DNA of 64,000 nt, taken from contig NC_087063.1 in assembly GCF_963678635.1 (NCBI RefSeq), forward strand, positions 41,182,759 through 41,246,758, given 5' to 3'. Positions 11,174-22,100 of the stretch are shown piece by piece; positions within the stretch are counted from its first letter, which is position 1, and every line of letters begins with the position of its first letter. The position numbers and the translations under genes were made by a program. The stretch comes from Symsagittifera roscoffensis (lineage: Eukaryota > Xenacoelomorpha > Acoela > Convolutidae). The notes under the pieces were generated by a model. That model was not told where the DNA came from. It worked only from the letters and a program-made list of their open reading frames with translations, and searched no databases.

Positions 11174-11187
11174 GGTTATGGGCCCAG
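11174..11187 (+). other. Primer-binding site of the Copia-type element
   Basis: GGTTATGGGCCCAG follows the LTR directly. This is the same sequence used by Drosophila copia, which primes from an internal fragment of initiator tRNA-Met. Confidence 0.85.
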
Positions 11188-11427
11188 CTGCTAAAATACG
11201 TGTCACAAGTCAAGATTGACTGACTTTAAAAAAAATTTGAGAGAGTAAGCTGTAAATAGTTGACACAGTTAAATTCACAAAAAACACAACCGAGGGAAAA
11301 GTCACAAAGAAGATAGTGAACTGGCAGATAGAAAACAGAGCAATATAAAGAGTCATTGAGACAGGGCATTGAGACAATTCAGTGATCAGTGAAGTCTGGA
11401 GTCACAACGAAAGCTGAAATAAGCACT

Positions 11428-11428
<1 letters not shown>

Positions 11429-11458
<30 letters not shown>
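11429..11458 (+). repeat. (GA)n microsatellite
   Basis: A nearly pure run of GA dinucleotides in the untranslated leader of the Copia-type element. Confidence 0.95.
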
Positions 11459-11462
<4 letters not shown>

Positions 11463-11881
11463 GTGATAGATAGAAACTGACAAACTAATCAATTTGATAA
11501 CTCAATTGATGTGGTATTTTATATAAATTTGTAGATAATTATTGTTGCTTGGGGGGATCGTAATCTGTCGCTGCGAGATCTGCACTCGAACCTGATTTAA
11601 AGAATAGCAGTTCCACAAAAAAACACTCGAAAATTTCTATTTTGCTAATATATATTGCTATGTATGAAGTCTGTGAAGTAACCTCAGCTTTGCTAAATCG
11701 CTGATGTGTTATTCAGTACGCTTACCATTAGTTTTTGGATCAGACTTAGGTAATGAGATACATGATTACTTATATTATGCGCTGCGATATGTTTGGTGAT
11801 ATAATATAGACTGAATTTTTGTCGTTGAAAAGTACGTGGAACATAAGGTATTTGTTCAGAGCAATACGGTTAAGGTGAAAA

Positions 11882-12973
11882 ATGTCTAAGTCAGAGAGAA
11901 TAGTGTTTTCAGGAAAAGAAGTTTTTTTGTATTTTGCAGAGCAATTTGAGGCTAGAATTTTTCATATTAAACTGAATAAAGTTATCAATAGAGAAGTAGG
12001 TGAGAAAGATTTTGCACCCATTGTTAGGAATAATGCTACTGTAGAACAGAGAGAGGCATCTTTAAGAAAAGGGAGAGAAATTTTAGAATAAAAAGATTTG
12101 CATAATTGGTATGAGTTGATGCAATGCTTAGACAAAAAATCTGTTTTGTTTTTAAGACCCTATAAAGGCAAGGGAAGAAAGGCTTAGGAAATTTTATGCA
12201 AAAGGTTCAAAAGCGCCGAGAGACCTAGACTGCAGCAATTAGTTTCAGATATAACTTCGATAAGAATAAAAGCTAATGAGAGTGTAGTCGATTATATCAC
12301 TAGAGCTGAAGAGTTGCAGTATAATTTAGATGAAGTAGACGAGGGCTTAAGTGAAAAGATGTTTGTGTCAATCATTCTTAAAGGCCTACCAAAAGAGTTC
12401 AATACGTTTTGTACTTTGGTTAAGTTTAGCAAAGATGATAAGAGTTTGAACGAAATTAAGAAAGACTTGTTAAACTTTGAAAGTGATCATAGGAATGAGA
12501 AGGAGGAGACTGAACCTTCGTTTATTTCTAGAACAAAAACATGTTTTAGGTGCAATAAGACAGGAAACATAGCAGCTCATTGTAGATCTAAGTTAGTGAA
12601 TAAGGTTAACCAGTCATCTAGTGATAGACCTGTGAAATGTTTCAGGTGCTTAGAAATAGGACACAAAGCTAGGGATTGTAAGAAGGAACTTGAGAGAAAA
12701 AGCGTGAGAGAAGACCAGCAGTTGGCTGAAAAAAATGAAACTTATTTTAGCTTTTACAACTCGGCTGAGAGAGTCGACGGTTACCTAATTATAGATTCAG
12801 GCGCAACTTGCAGTTTGATAAAGGATAAGAAATTATTTCCTGAGCTTGACCAGAGTTTTCGCAAAATTGTTGAAAACGCTAACAAAACGGAGTCTAAGGT
12901 TTTTGGTAAAGGAAGATTTGAGTTTTTCGTGAAAGATTCTCAAGGAAATTCGAAAAAAAGTTTCAATGAGTGA
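11882..12973 (+). pseudogene. Copia-type gag-protease reading frame with two in-frame stops
   Basis: One frame runs from ATG 11882 to 12973, broken by TAA at 12089 and TAG at 12185. The capsid-like part (VVDYITRAEELQYNL, LKGLPKEF) is typical of Copia gag. Two zinc knuckles follow: CFRCNKTGNIAAHC, where the usual histidine is asparagine, and the regular CFRCLEIGHKARDC. The protease motif LIIDSGATCSL lies at about 12788-12820. After 12973 related residues continue in another frame (YVPENSENLVSLSKLTRGG), so there is at least one frameshift. Not functional as read. Confidence 0.85.
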
Positions 12974-13576
12974 TTGTTTCTATGTACCAGAAAACTCAGA
13001 AAATTTAGTGTCCCTCTCAAAACTTACTAGAGGAGGAGCTTAAGTAGTTTTTGTAGAAAAGTCATGTAATGAGCAAGGAAATGGGACTGTTTATCCACTT
13101 AGTGAGCGAGGTAATCTTTTCATTTGGAAAATTACAGGATTTGGAAATCACAAAAAATGAAGTGTTGAAAAAGAGGGAAAACAATTCTTCAGAGTCAGTA
13201 AGACTTATTTTTGCAGAAAAACAGAAGAGAAGAATTTAAGTGAGCAAATTGAGAACTTGATAAAAGACGATGATATAAGGAAAGAAGTTGAGTTGAAAAA
13301 TGAACCTAGAGCCCATCCAAAATCTAAAACGTCATTAGATGAACGAGGTAAGGAGGAGTCGAGAAACTTATGCGAGGTTGAGAAGTTTCAGAGTATGGAC
13401 ATGAAGTTAGGTTCAAAGCTAAGGGAGCGTAAGAAGTCTGAAAGCAGAGCAGGCAAATTGAAACGGATATTTGACTTAGGACAGAAAAAAGTGATATTGC
13501 TCTTAACAAACATTGTAAGGGACATGGTAAAACTGAACCTCCAGACTAGTGTAGGCTATGATTTAGTACTTATTTT

Positions 13577-13587
13577 GAAAGGAGAAG
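13577..13587 (+). other. Polypurine tract of the Copia-type element
   Basis: GAAAGGAGAAG ends exactly at the first base of the 3' LTR, the expected place for the plus-strand primer. Confidence 0.75.
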
Positions 13588-13828
13588 TGTTAAGTTTCGG
13601 AGAAATGACCTCTCACTTTATAGAGAAGTCATTTCCCACTTTTTGGTTCAAAATAAGAACATGATTGGATATCACACAATGTCACGCGATATCGCGCGAT
13701 GTCATATCACGAGATCAGATTTGAACAGGCGGTTAACTTTCCATATTTATGGAAGTTGATTTAAAACTCTTTTATCGCTCTCTAATTAAACTGTTGATTA
13801 TACCTAGTTTTGCTGCCAACCTGTGAAA
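13588..13828 (+). repeat. Copia-type element, 3' LTR
   Basis: Begins TGTTAAG and ends CTGTGAAA. It differs from the 5' LTR by a handful of substitutions and by lacking one 15-bp repeat, so the insertion is not recent. Confidence 0.9.
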
Positions 13829-13835
13829 ATTTTTG

Positions 13836-14150
13836 CAGGCGCGGATCTAGGAATTTCTCGAGAGGGAAGGGGCGGATTTTCAAAAAAATTTTGTCGATCG
13901 ATCTATTTTTGTCGGCGAATTTTCAAAAAAAATTTGTCGATCGATCTTTTTTGAAGGCGTTTTTAGGCACTTTTTGGAAAATTTCGACCTAAAAATCACG
14001 TTTTTTTTTCGGCGCGCGCTCCCCCCTCTAAATTAGTATAGATTGACGCCTTAAGAAAAATTTGAAGTTCATTCAACCAAAAATGGATATCTTAAAATAG
14101 TATAAAGGGGACTCTTTGGGTCAGCAGTGGGTCGAATTCCTGAGGGGAGG
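13836..14150 (+). mobile_element. hAT-type MITE, degenerate copy 2
   Basis: Starts CAGGCGCGGATCTAGG and contains family landmarks in order: 'ggggcggattttcaaaa', 'ggcgcgcgctcccc', 'attagtatagattg', 'ctttgggtcagcag'. The right terminus has decayed. It lies 7 bp beyond the 3' LTR of the Copia-type element. A duplicated stretch near 13880-13945 ('cgatcgatcttttt') is private to this copy. Confidence 0.75.
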
Positions 14151-17002
14151 GTGGCTACTGATTATTTGTAATTTGTCATTTTACCAAGTCTGTTTTGGAA
14201 TCATTTTTTTTTCAACTACATGGTTTTAGCTGCTGTTGTACCGGATTTGTCAAACTTTATTGTGCTTTTTTGACGGCCAGAAAAATTCCTGTTCGATAGA
14301 ATCAAATATTATGAAAATGTATGGGTTTATGTTTTTTTTACTTTTTTGAAAGCTTTCGAAAATACTTTTATTTTCGCAAAAATCTTAATTTATTAAAAAA
14401 CTACTCTACTGAATTTTGAAAATAACGTATCAATGGAAAGGCCGCCTACTCTCCTGTACGTCTGCATAATTTTCTGGTCCCTTTTTACTTTACCCTGCTG
14501 TCTACAGCCTTCAGAAAAAGTCTGTAGGCCGAATATTTGACCCATAGTTTTGAGATTATTTTTAGTTTTTCTCATAAAATCTTCCCCTAAGGCTGAGAGT
14601 TTGGGTCAAGGAAAAAATTAAGTTATGGAAAGCTCCACTGCATGAACGCATTGCCCATTTTTTAAACAAAAAACTCTATTTTGACGTTTTTTTTCTTTTT
14701 TGACTTTTAGTTTTTCTTTTTTGACTTCTCGAAATCTACCCGAGAAAATCTGATATTTTAAGTTCAATTCGAAATGCGGTTTGTGAAAATTTTATAAGCA
14801 TGTGAGGTTACGCCCAAATTTTTAATACAAAAATAAATGGCCCTCTGAAAAGTCAAATTTTAAAATTTATGAACGTAGTCAAGACGCTATAGATCTTCCT
14901 GATTTTTTTTTCAGGAAAAAGTCAAATTGTGCATAAAAGTCCCTAATAACTACAGATGTACATTCAAACCTGTTAACGCAGTTATGAATGCTGGTAGGTA
15001 TACATGCACTTTTTGAGTTAAATTGAAGTTCATCTGCTTGAAGTGACGTAAAATGCACTCTCCTAATACACACGTGGAATTGGCGCAAAAAAACGTGAAC
15101 GATTTTTAGTTTCAAAGGTGGAATTTAACTTTTAGATTTCATTCGGAATAAAATTTTTTACGTATTGATCCAGTTTTCGCAAGTTGAAGTAATACTATCA
15201 AAAAACCTTTTTTTAGAAACATTTCAATTTTCTCAGAAACTACCCTATCAAATATGAGATGAAATTTTCAATCGAAAGTAGCAACTTTTTCTTAAATGTT
15301 TTATGTACTTGTGAAGACTGCTTTTTCTCAAAAACTTTCACTCTTACTTATTTTAGTAGAGAAACAACAGGTTTTAGGCCAACTCCAACTTTTGAAAGTA
15401 CCCATTTCATCTCGTAACAAAATAAAAGGTTCCAAAAAGATAAGTTTTCTATCTCGAGCTTAAGTTTGGCCGCATACTTTTCTTTTATCGAGACATACGA
15501 AATTTTTGGTTCACCTAATTTTTTTTTACTCTTCTCATTTAGTTTAGTAAGAGGCACAACTAAGGTTTTGGGCAAAGTTCATTTTTTGATATAACCTATT
15601 TCATCCCGCATCAGTATAACAAATTTCAAAATTATCAAGCAGCTACCTCCAGCTTAGCTGGGCCTCTAGCCATCGAGACATACGAACATTTTGCTTCACC
15701 TAGATTTTCAATAATATTCATTTTCGACTTTCATTTCGACTTTTCTTTTTTGCTCATTTTGTGTTGTAGCGCAAGTGGTGCGAAGCTCCGCTTCGTCTCT
15801 TTGTAAAATTTGAAACTCGCAACCCTATCTTTGGGTGCTGTCAGTGTACATTTGGAGGTGGAGTATCTGGCTTCTAGATATTACAGCTCAAATCTTAATG
15901 GTTTCCGAGATATGGCGTTGTTTATCATTTTTTCAAGGCTTTTCATCAACAAACATAAAGACTAATAAGACCTCAAATTCTCCACAATATGACTGTCCTT
16001 GTTTAATTTACCATTAAAAATTAATTATTTTTTTCAGAAAATTTTCAGTAAACTAAAATGTTTTTTCAATAAGTATTTTATCGATAGTTGAACTAGTCCA
16101 GTTGTGTGCTGTCTGCCTTTTTAGGGTCCTATTTTTGGGTTTGAAATTTGAAAATCTGATGAAACTTGGTAAGTTATGGATATAGAAATTTTGGTGAAAA
16201 ATAAGCTAAACATTGATGTTATACATAAATCAGCTAATGAAATAGAAAATCCTGCTGGATGGGCCGAGTTTGATTTTTTTTACTTTTGCATCAGAAATTG
16301 TTTTTTTTTTCGTATAAATTTTCAGAAGTTTTTTTCAAGTCGACTAACCTATTTGACGCATAGAATGTGCGCGTCATGCGCAAATATTTTTGAAATTTAG
16401 AGTGCTTTAACATGATGTATTTTTTCTTCGAGTTTCGAAATTTTCAAAGTAGCCATTTACACGACTTTTGTATTGATTCGAGTATATTGAAACATTTTCA
16501 ATTTTTTGTTGCCTCTATCTGATTTATTTGCTCAATACAATGAAATGTTTGCTTGATTTTTTTCTAGACAACACTGTGTTAAAATAAAAATAAAATGGGA
16601 GATTTTGCAAAAACCAGAAAATTCACATGAAATTTTGCTCATGACATATATATTTGTTCACTGACAAGCTAATAGCATCAAAGTCATTGAGATCAAGAAA
16701 TTTTTTTTAAAAAAGCAAGTAAAACTCGACAAATGACATAATTTTCCTCATATGCTATAAAACTACTCGGGTTGCAGTCCCACGGATAATTATAGCTTTT
16801 TTCTGAAGTATCCCAGTGATCGATTTTTCCAGCGTTGTTTCATGTATAATTCGTTGCTTGCATAGCTTAACTTGTGGTATTTCAGAGCTTATTCAGAAAT
16901 GATTCGGGCGAAAATCAGCGCTAAAACTAAAGAAGTTTTAACTCATTCTGGTAGCTTTCAAATGAGAGTGTGAGTTGATGAGCCCTTTAACTTTGTGAAT
17001 AT
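14151..17002. other. Intergenic, AT-rich with old repeat pieces
   Basis: About 14870-15120 resembles the family A pieces at 5593-5745 and 6352-6430. About 15735-15806 is a tail-only SINE copy. The remainder contains no reading frame or RNA gene I can support. Confidence 0.5.
15735..15806 (+). repeat. SINE 3' end only
   Basis: Shares 'gcaagtggtgcgaagc' with the long SINE copy and has the same stem with a third loop sequence: GCGAAGC-TCC-GCTTCGT (15780-15796), followed by 'ctctttgt'. No tRNA-like head is seen upstream, so this is a 5'-truncated copy. Confidence 0.65.
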
Positions 17003-17007
17003 AAGAG

Positions 17008-17075
17008 GCTTGCTGGCGCAGAGGTAGCATGCATGTCTGCCAAGCTGATGGTTGCTGGATTGAACCGCGGTAGTT
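17008..17075 (+). repeat. tRNA-like sequence (tRNA-Gly type), relic or SINE head
   Basis: Has an A-box-like TGGCGCAGAGGTAGCATG and a B-box-like GGATTGAACC at normal spacing, with CTGCCAA in the anticodon-loop position (anticodon GCC). The acceptor and anticodon stems do not pair well, so it is not a working tRNA. Confidence 0.5.
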
Positions 17076-17270
17076 CACTATTTTGCTCAATTTTATAGAA
17101 TTTTTTTGCTGTTTCATCGCTGAAATTTAGCCAAATTAACGATAATATATCGATAAAATTTGCCATTATGGCAATGATTGTTGATAGTTCATCGATGGCG
17201 ATCGTTGTTTTTGTTACCATTACTGATAGTTAATTTTCAATGTGAGCTCAACCCGCGTAATTTAAAGGTA

Positions 17271-17556
17271 GGATAATCACTGCTGGAAAAATTGCTAGAA
17301 AAAAAAAACGGAACTTAGCTTGTTTAACGAAAAAAAAATAGATTAATTGTTTGAAATGTTTTAATTTTCGATCTTTTTCAATCGAATAAAATAACATCAA
17401 TTTTTCTTAGCACTTCTTGGAATAATCACTGCTGGAAAAACTGCTAGAAAAAGCGGAACTATGCTAGTTTTAAAAAAGTAGATTAATTTTTTGAAAAGTT
17501 TATTTTTCAATCTTTTTCAATCAAATAAGATAACATCAAAGCTTCTTAGTTAAGCC
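17271..17556 (+). repeat. Imperfect tandem duplication, about 148-bp unit, two copies
   Basis: 'ataatcactgctggaaaaa' starts at about 17273 and again at about 17421. Both units continue through 'tgctagaaaaa', 'cggaact', 'tagattaatt', 'tctttttcaatc' and 'aacatcaa'. Non-coding. Confidence 0.75.
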
Positions 17557-18206
17557 GAGATTCTTATGATTGGTGCGGGGGAAAGTTCAACAGTGCCGAA
17601 TTACATCAAAGCCGAAACTGAAAATGCGTTCAACAGTACCGAACACTGCTGATAATTGGAAGTTTTGAGTTTTGTGATTTGTTGGCAATTTGGCGTGAAT
17701 GCTGTTTTTGCAGCAAAACCGAGAAGTCAAGTTGACAATTGGCAGAGTTAAATGTTTGTCAGAAAACTTCATGACGTCGCGCGGAGGATAGCTTGTTTGT
17801 TAAACAAGCGGCATCATTTAAAAGGACCATGTGTGTTTTCATTTTCCGACCATTTTAATTGATTTACTTGTCAGTGAATTGGGATGAGTAAAAACAGTTT
17901 TAAAATTAGTTTCGGAACTGTTGAACAGCATTATATTTTTCAGCACCGTTATACTGCTCCGATTGATACTGAAAACATATAAGCCTAAGTTGAGTAATCC
18001 TGTTAAAACTTATTTTTAATTAAAACTCACGCCTCTCCGTTTTGAAATGTGTTTAGACTTGTCCTTTTTGGAAGAAAAAAACTTGACTGTCAAAATTTGT
18101 TTATAAATAAAGGTAAGCTAAGTAGCTTGCGTATATTTAGAACCTGAAACACAGATTATAGAATATCTAGGTTTTTTAGTAAAAGTCATTTAATTTTTCT
18201 CATCCA
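17557..18206. other. Region downstream of the dehydratase gene
   Basis: Holds the presumed 3' UTR of the minus-strand dehydratase gene; an ATTAAA-like hexamer lies on the minus strand close to the stop, at about 18189-18194. Nothing else recognised. Confidence 0.45.
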
Positions 18207-19119
18207 TTAAATTGGACAATCGGTAACGCAGCCTTTGGAAGCACTTTGAACGACCTTCGCAAACTTCCTCAAAGAGCCATGTTTACACTTCAAAGGGGGC
18301 TTGATCCAGTGTTCCCTTCTGTTTTCCATCTCTTCTTCTGAAATATGCACTTGAAGAGAAAGGTTGTCAATGTCAATGGTGATGACATCATGGTTTTGTA
18401 CCAAAGCTATTGGACCCCCGTTGAAGCCTTCTGGGCTCACGTGACCTATGATGAATCCATGTGAAGCTCCACTGAACCTTCCGTCGGTGACCAGGGCACA
18501 ATGTTGGCTCAAGTTTGCACCCACTAAAGCGCCAGTCGGGTAGAGCATTTCAGGCATCCCGTTTTTGGGACCCTCGAATCGGATGACAACAACCATTCCT
18601 TTCTTGATCTGCTGATGCTTGAAACTTTCAAGCATTTCTTTCTCGCTGTCGAAAACAATTGCCGGTCCTTTGAAAAAGTGTCCTTCTTTTCCGCTAATTT
18701 TCGCAACTGAGCCTTCTGGAGCTAAATTGCCATGCAGTAATTTCAAATTGGATGTTGCTTTTTTAGGCGTTTTGCAGCTGAAAATCACATCTTGTTTCAA
18801 ATCTTCCAAACTTGGCGTGTTTGCCAAGTTTTCTGATAAAGTAGTTCCTGTAACTGTCAAGCAATCCCCATTGAGGTAGCCGTTATCCAGCAAATGCTTC
18901 AAAAAGATAGAAGTTCCCCCGACATTATGCAAATCGGGCATGAAATATTTTCCACTGGGCTTAAGATTGCCAATATAAGGAACTCGATCACTGATTGGCT
19001 GGAAATCCTTTATGTCTAATCGGATATTGGCTGTGTGAGCTATAGCCAATATGTGCAGAACGGCATTGGTGGATCCACCAATGGCGCAAACTGCAGTAAT
19101 CGCATTTTCCAGAGACTTT
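18207..19119 (-). CDS. Dihydroxy-acid dehydratase, exon 5 (C-terminal half)
   Basis: Opens after cttttcag by completing an arginine codon, then [20 protein letters not shown], a near-invariant family block. It carries the C-terminal swivelling domain with [22 protein letters not shown] and [15 protein letters not shown], and ends in the usual SASKGCVTD tail followed by CPI and the stop. Confidence 0.92.
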
Positions 19120-22100
19120 CTGAAAAGAAAATAATACAATACTTATTGAATTGTTTCAGGCTATAATTATTATTGAAAAATTATTGCACAGTTTACCACT
19201 TAACTGCAACTTAATTAAATATGCAATTGAAAACCACTTCCAAATTTAATTCATTATGGAATTAAGTCTAAAAAACAAGAGTTCAATCGAAAATTACATT
19301 GGCTCTTTTGCTTAAAATTTAATCTTTAATGAGAAAAAATCTCTAGTTTGATAGCTTGAAAACTTGGGAAACATCAAACTATTCTTTTTTAATTGCATAT
19401 CTGGGTATTTTTTTCTAATATTTAGCAAACCCGTTTAACCCATTTAAAAAAAACAATGACAAAAATGAGAATATTGCACCAGACATATTCTGACTTTTGC
19501 CCATAAATTAACTCAACTCTTAGAAACACACGGTTATCAACGCGTGAACCTACCCAGAAAACTGAATCAACTGTTAACCTGGTTATTATATCGAGGGGCT
19601 TAATGTTTCTAACTAGAAGTCTCTTCATAACGGCGCCAATTTTCAAACACTCTTTCTCCTTCTCTTCGTGCAGAGCAGGTGTGGAGGAACTGTTGGGGAG
19701 ACTCATGCCCATAGCTTCTATGGCCACTGCCATCGTGTTCGCAGTGTACAGCCCTGGACATGATCCGGAACAGTCGGAGGAGATCTTGTTGATCTCGATT
19801 CGCTCCTCGTTTGTGATCAGTCCGGCTATCATCTGGCCGTACAGCTCAGATGTTTGCCCGACGTCGTAGATCTTACCTGGAAAAAGTAGCCAAAGTCAAA
19901 ACCAAAGTTTTATCCCAACAAATTGTAGGCTGAAATTTAATTTAACTTCCATGAAGAAAATCGAGCATGCAGTAACCAAGTTTGGCTATGGGAACTTAAT
20001 CTGCTTCTGCTTCGTTTCTCAAATTATGGTCTGAAAGTGTGCTGCCGTTAAGTATTTTAAAAATCCAAAGAAGACCTGCAAAAACTAGACTATGTATGCA
20101 GCTGTTTTCCCACTGTAAGCTTTTGTTTTACAGAAAAGGAGGGCTTTTTTCTGATCAAGCCCATGCACTTTGCAGTAGTACAATTATTTTGGATCTGCAA
20201 TCATTTTTTATTTAAAAAGTAATTCATTTTTTCTAGACTTTTCACTACAGTGATAATTCTCAGACTAACTGAAGGGAGAGTTGCAATTCAGTTCAATGAT
20301 TTTGTCAAACTGGTCAATTATTCATTCTAGTCCCTTTCAAAAGTTTTAAACAGAACTAAGATTGTGCCTAACTGAATAAAGTATTTGAAACGTGTTTTGA
20401 CTCTGAAATTGACTCTGGCTAATTACAGAAAAAGTGTGTTTTTGGCGTTTTTAGTGAGTTTAAAACTAAGTTTAAGAGAGAAAATCAAGTTCCTCTTGCT
20501 GAGAAAAAAGTCTGCAAAAAAATGTATACGATAAAAAGCTCTCAAATTGCAGACCAAATTTAGACGCAATTTGAAAAACCCAAGGAACTCTTAGTGTAGT
20601 TTCAACTTTATGGCGTACTTTGAACGAGTTCTTATGAAAATATCAATTTCTTTTTTATGCCAATACAAAAAAAATGGCATCATATAAAACTTCAGTCAGC
20701 TAATAAAGCCAATAGAGTACAACCAAAGAAACTACAAAAATAGCCAATAATTGAGCTGTTAATTGTAAACAATTAAGGTCACCTTTCTTTCAACTTGACT
20801 TTTGACATTACAGCCAAGCTGACTCACTCGTTTCTCTCAACTTTTCAAAAACAGCATGACTTACAAGGAAATGACAAACTTTCAGGTAAAATAATGTTTC
20901 AATTTATACGAAAACTCGGGATTAATATCAACTTTTCTGAATAACCCCCTTATTAACAGTTCCCCTTTTTCTAACGTTCGCCTTTTAGTATTCCCCGTAC
21001 CATGTAATATAATATCCCTATTTATGATATTATATTTACCTTAGTTTTATCCCTGATTTACTATTGTATTATTTTTCATGTACTTACTCAACTGATGCCC
21101 AACTGCATGGAACTCCTTTGACTCAACCCTTAAAACTACCCTTACTAACAATTGGTGTACTACTCTCCTCAGGTAATTTACCCAATTATTATATTGGCGC
21201 CCCGAAAAAGTTTTGATTAGCTCGTTACACTGTGTTTTTTTTATTCCCCCACAACCAAAAATTTATGGTTAGTTACTGTTTTTCCTCCCCAGTTTTTACG
21301 TCTGCGGTTTATTATATCTTGTTATAATACTTCCCCATTACAATATTATTTCATTTATTTACAGTTAATCGCAGTTTATTTGATTTACATTTTAAAAAAA
21401 AAAAGATCAATTATTGCTCTTGATTTCTAACCCATGTAAACTTTAAACGTTTCAATTGTTCATAGCTTCATTTACTTTGAATAATGTATTAAGTTATTTT
21501 CATCAATTTTCCCCTTTCAATTCGTTTTTTGTTGCTTTGCTATTCCGAGTCTTTTGTGACTCATTTATGAAAAAACTTCAGTTTTCCGACTCATTTTTCA
21601 TTCCGTTCAGAGTCTTTATTGCCTTTTGCGTTCCTTTCCGAGTCTTTTCTGACTCAATGTTTCATTCCTTTCCGAGTCTTTCTCGACCCATTTGTTGTTC
21701 GTTTCCGAGTCTTTCCCTACTCATTCATTCATTCCTTCCGAGTCTTATCTGACGCCTTGTATATTCCTTCCGAGCCTTTCTTGGCCCTTTGCTTCCTTCA
21801 TTGCTTCCTTCCTTCAAGTGTTTTCTGACACTTTTGCTTTCTTATTGCCCGACTCCTTGGTTACCTGATTCGAGTTCTTTTTGGACTCTCAATTTTCGTC
21901 ATTGTTCTTCGACATGACATTTGTTTGAGCTTTATCTGAGCTCACTTATTCCGCTTGCTTCGAGCCTCACTGGGTTCGTGGCTACATTCGAGCTTCGTCT
22001 TAGCTCACCTTATTTTCTGCTTTGAGCCTCTCGGTTCTTGGCTACTTCCTGTCGAGCTTTACCTGAGCTCATTTCCTCTGCTGATTCGAGCCTCACTGGG

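Larger units (their letters stand above)
10918..13828 (+). mobile_element. Deleted Ty1/Copia-type LTR retrotransposon
   Basis: Two direct LTRs (10918-11173 and 13588-13828) are flanked by the 5-bp target duplication ATTTT (10913-10917 and 13829-13833). The internal part holds a Copia-type primer site, gag with two zinc knuckles and a DSGAT protease, then about 600 bp with little recognisable. Integrase, reverse transcriptase and RNase H are missing, so the element is non-autonomous. At about 2.9 kb it is far shorter than a full Copia element (about 5 kb). Confidence 0.9.
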
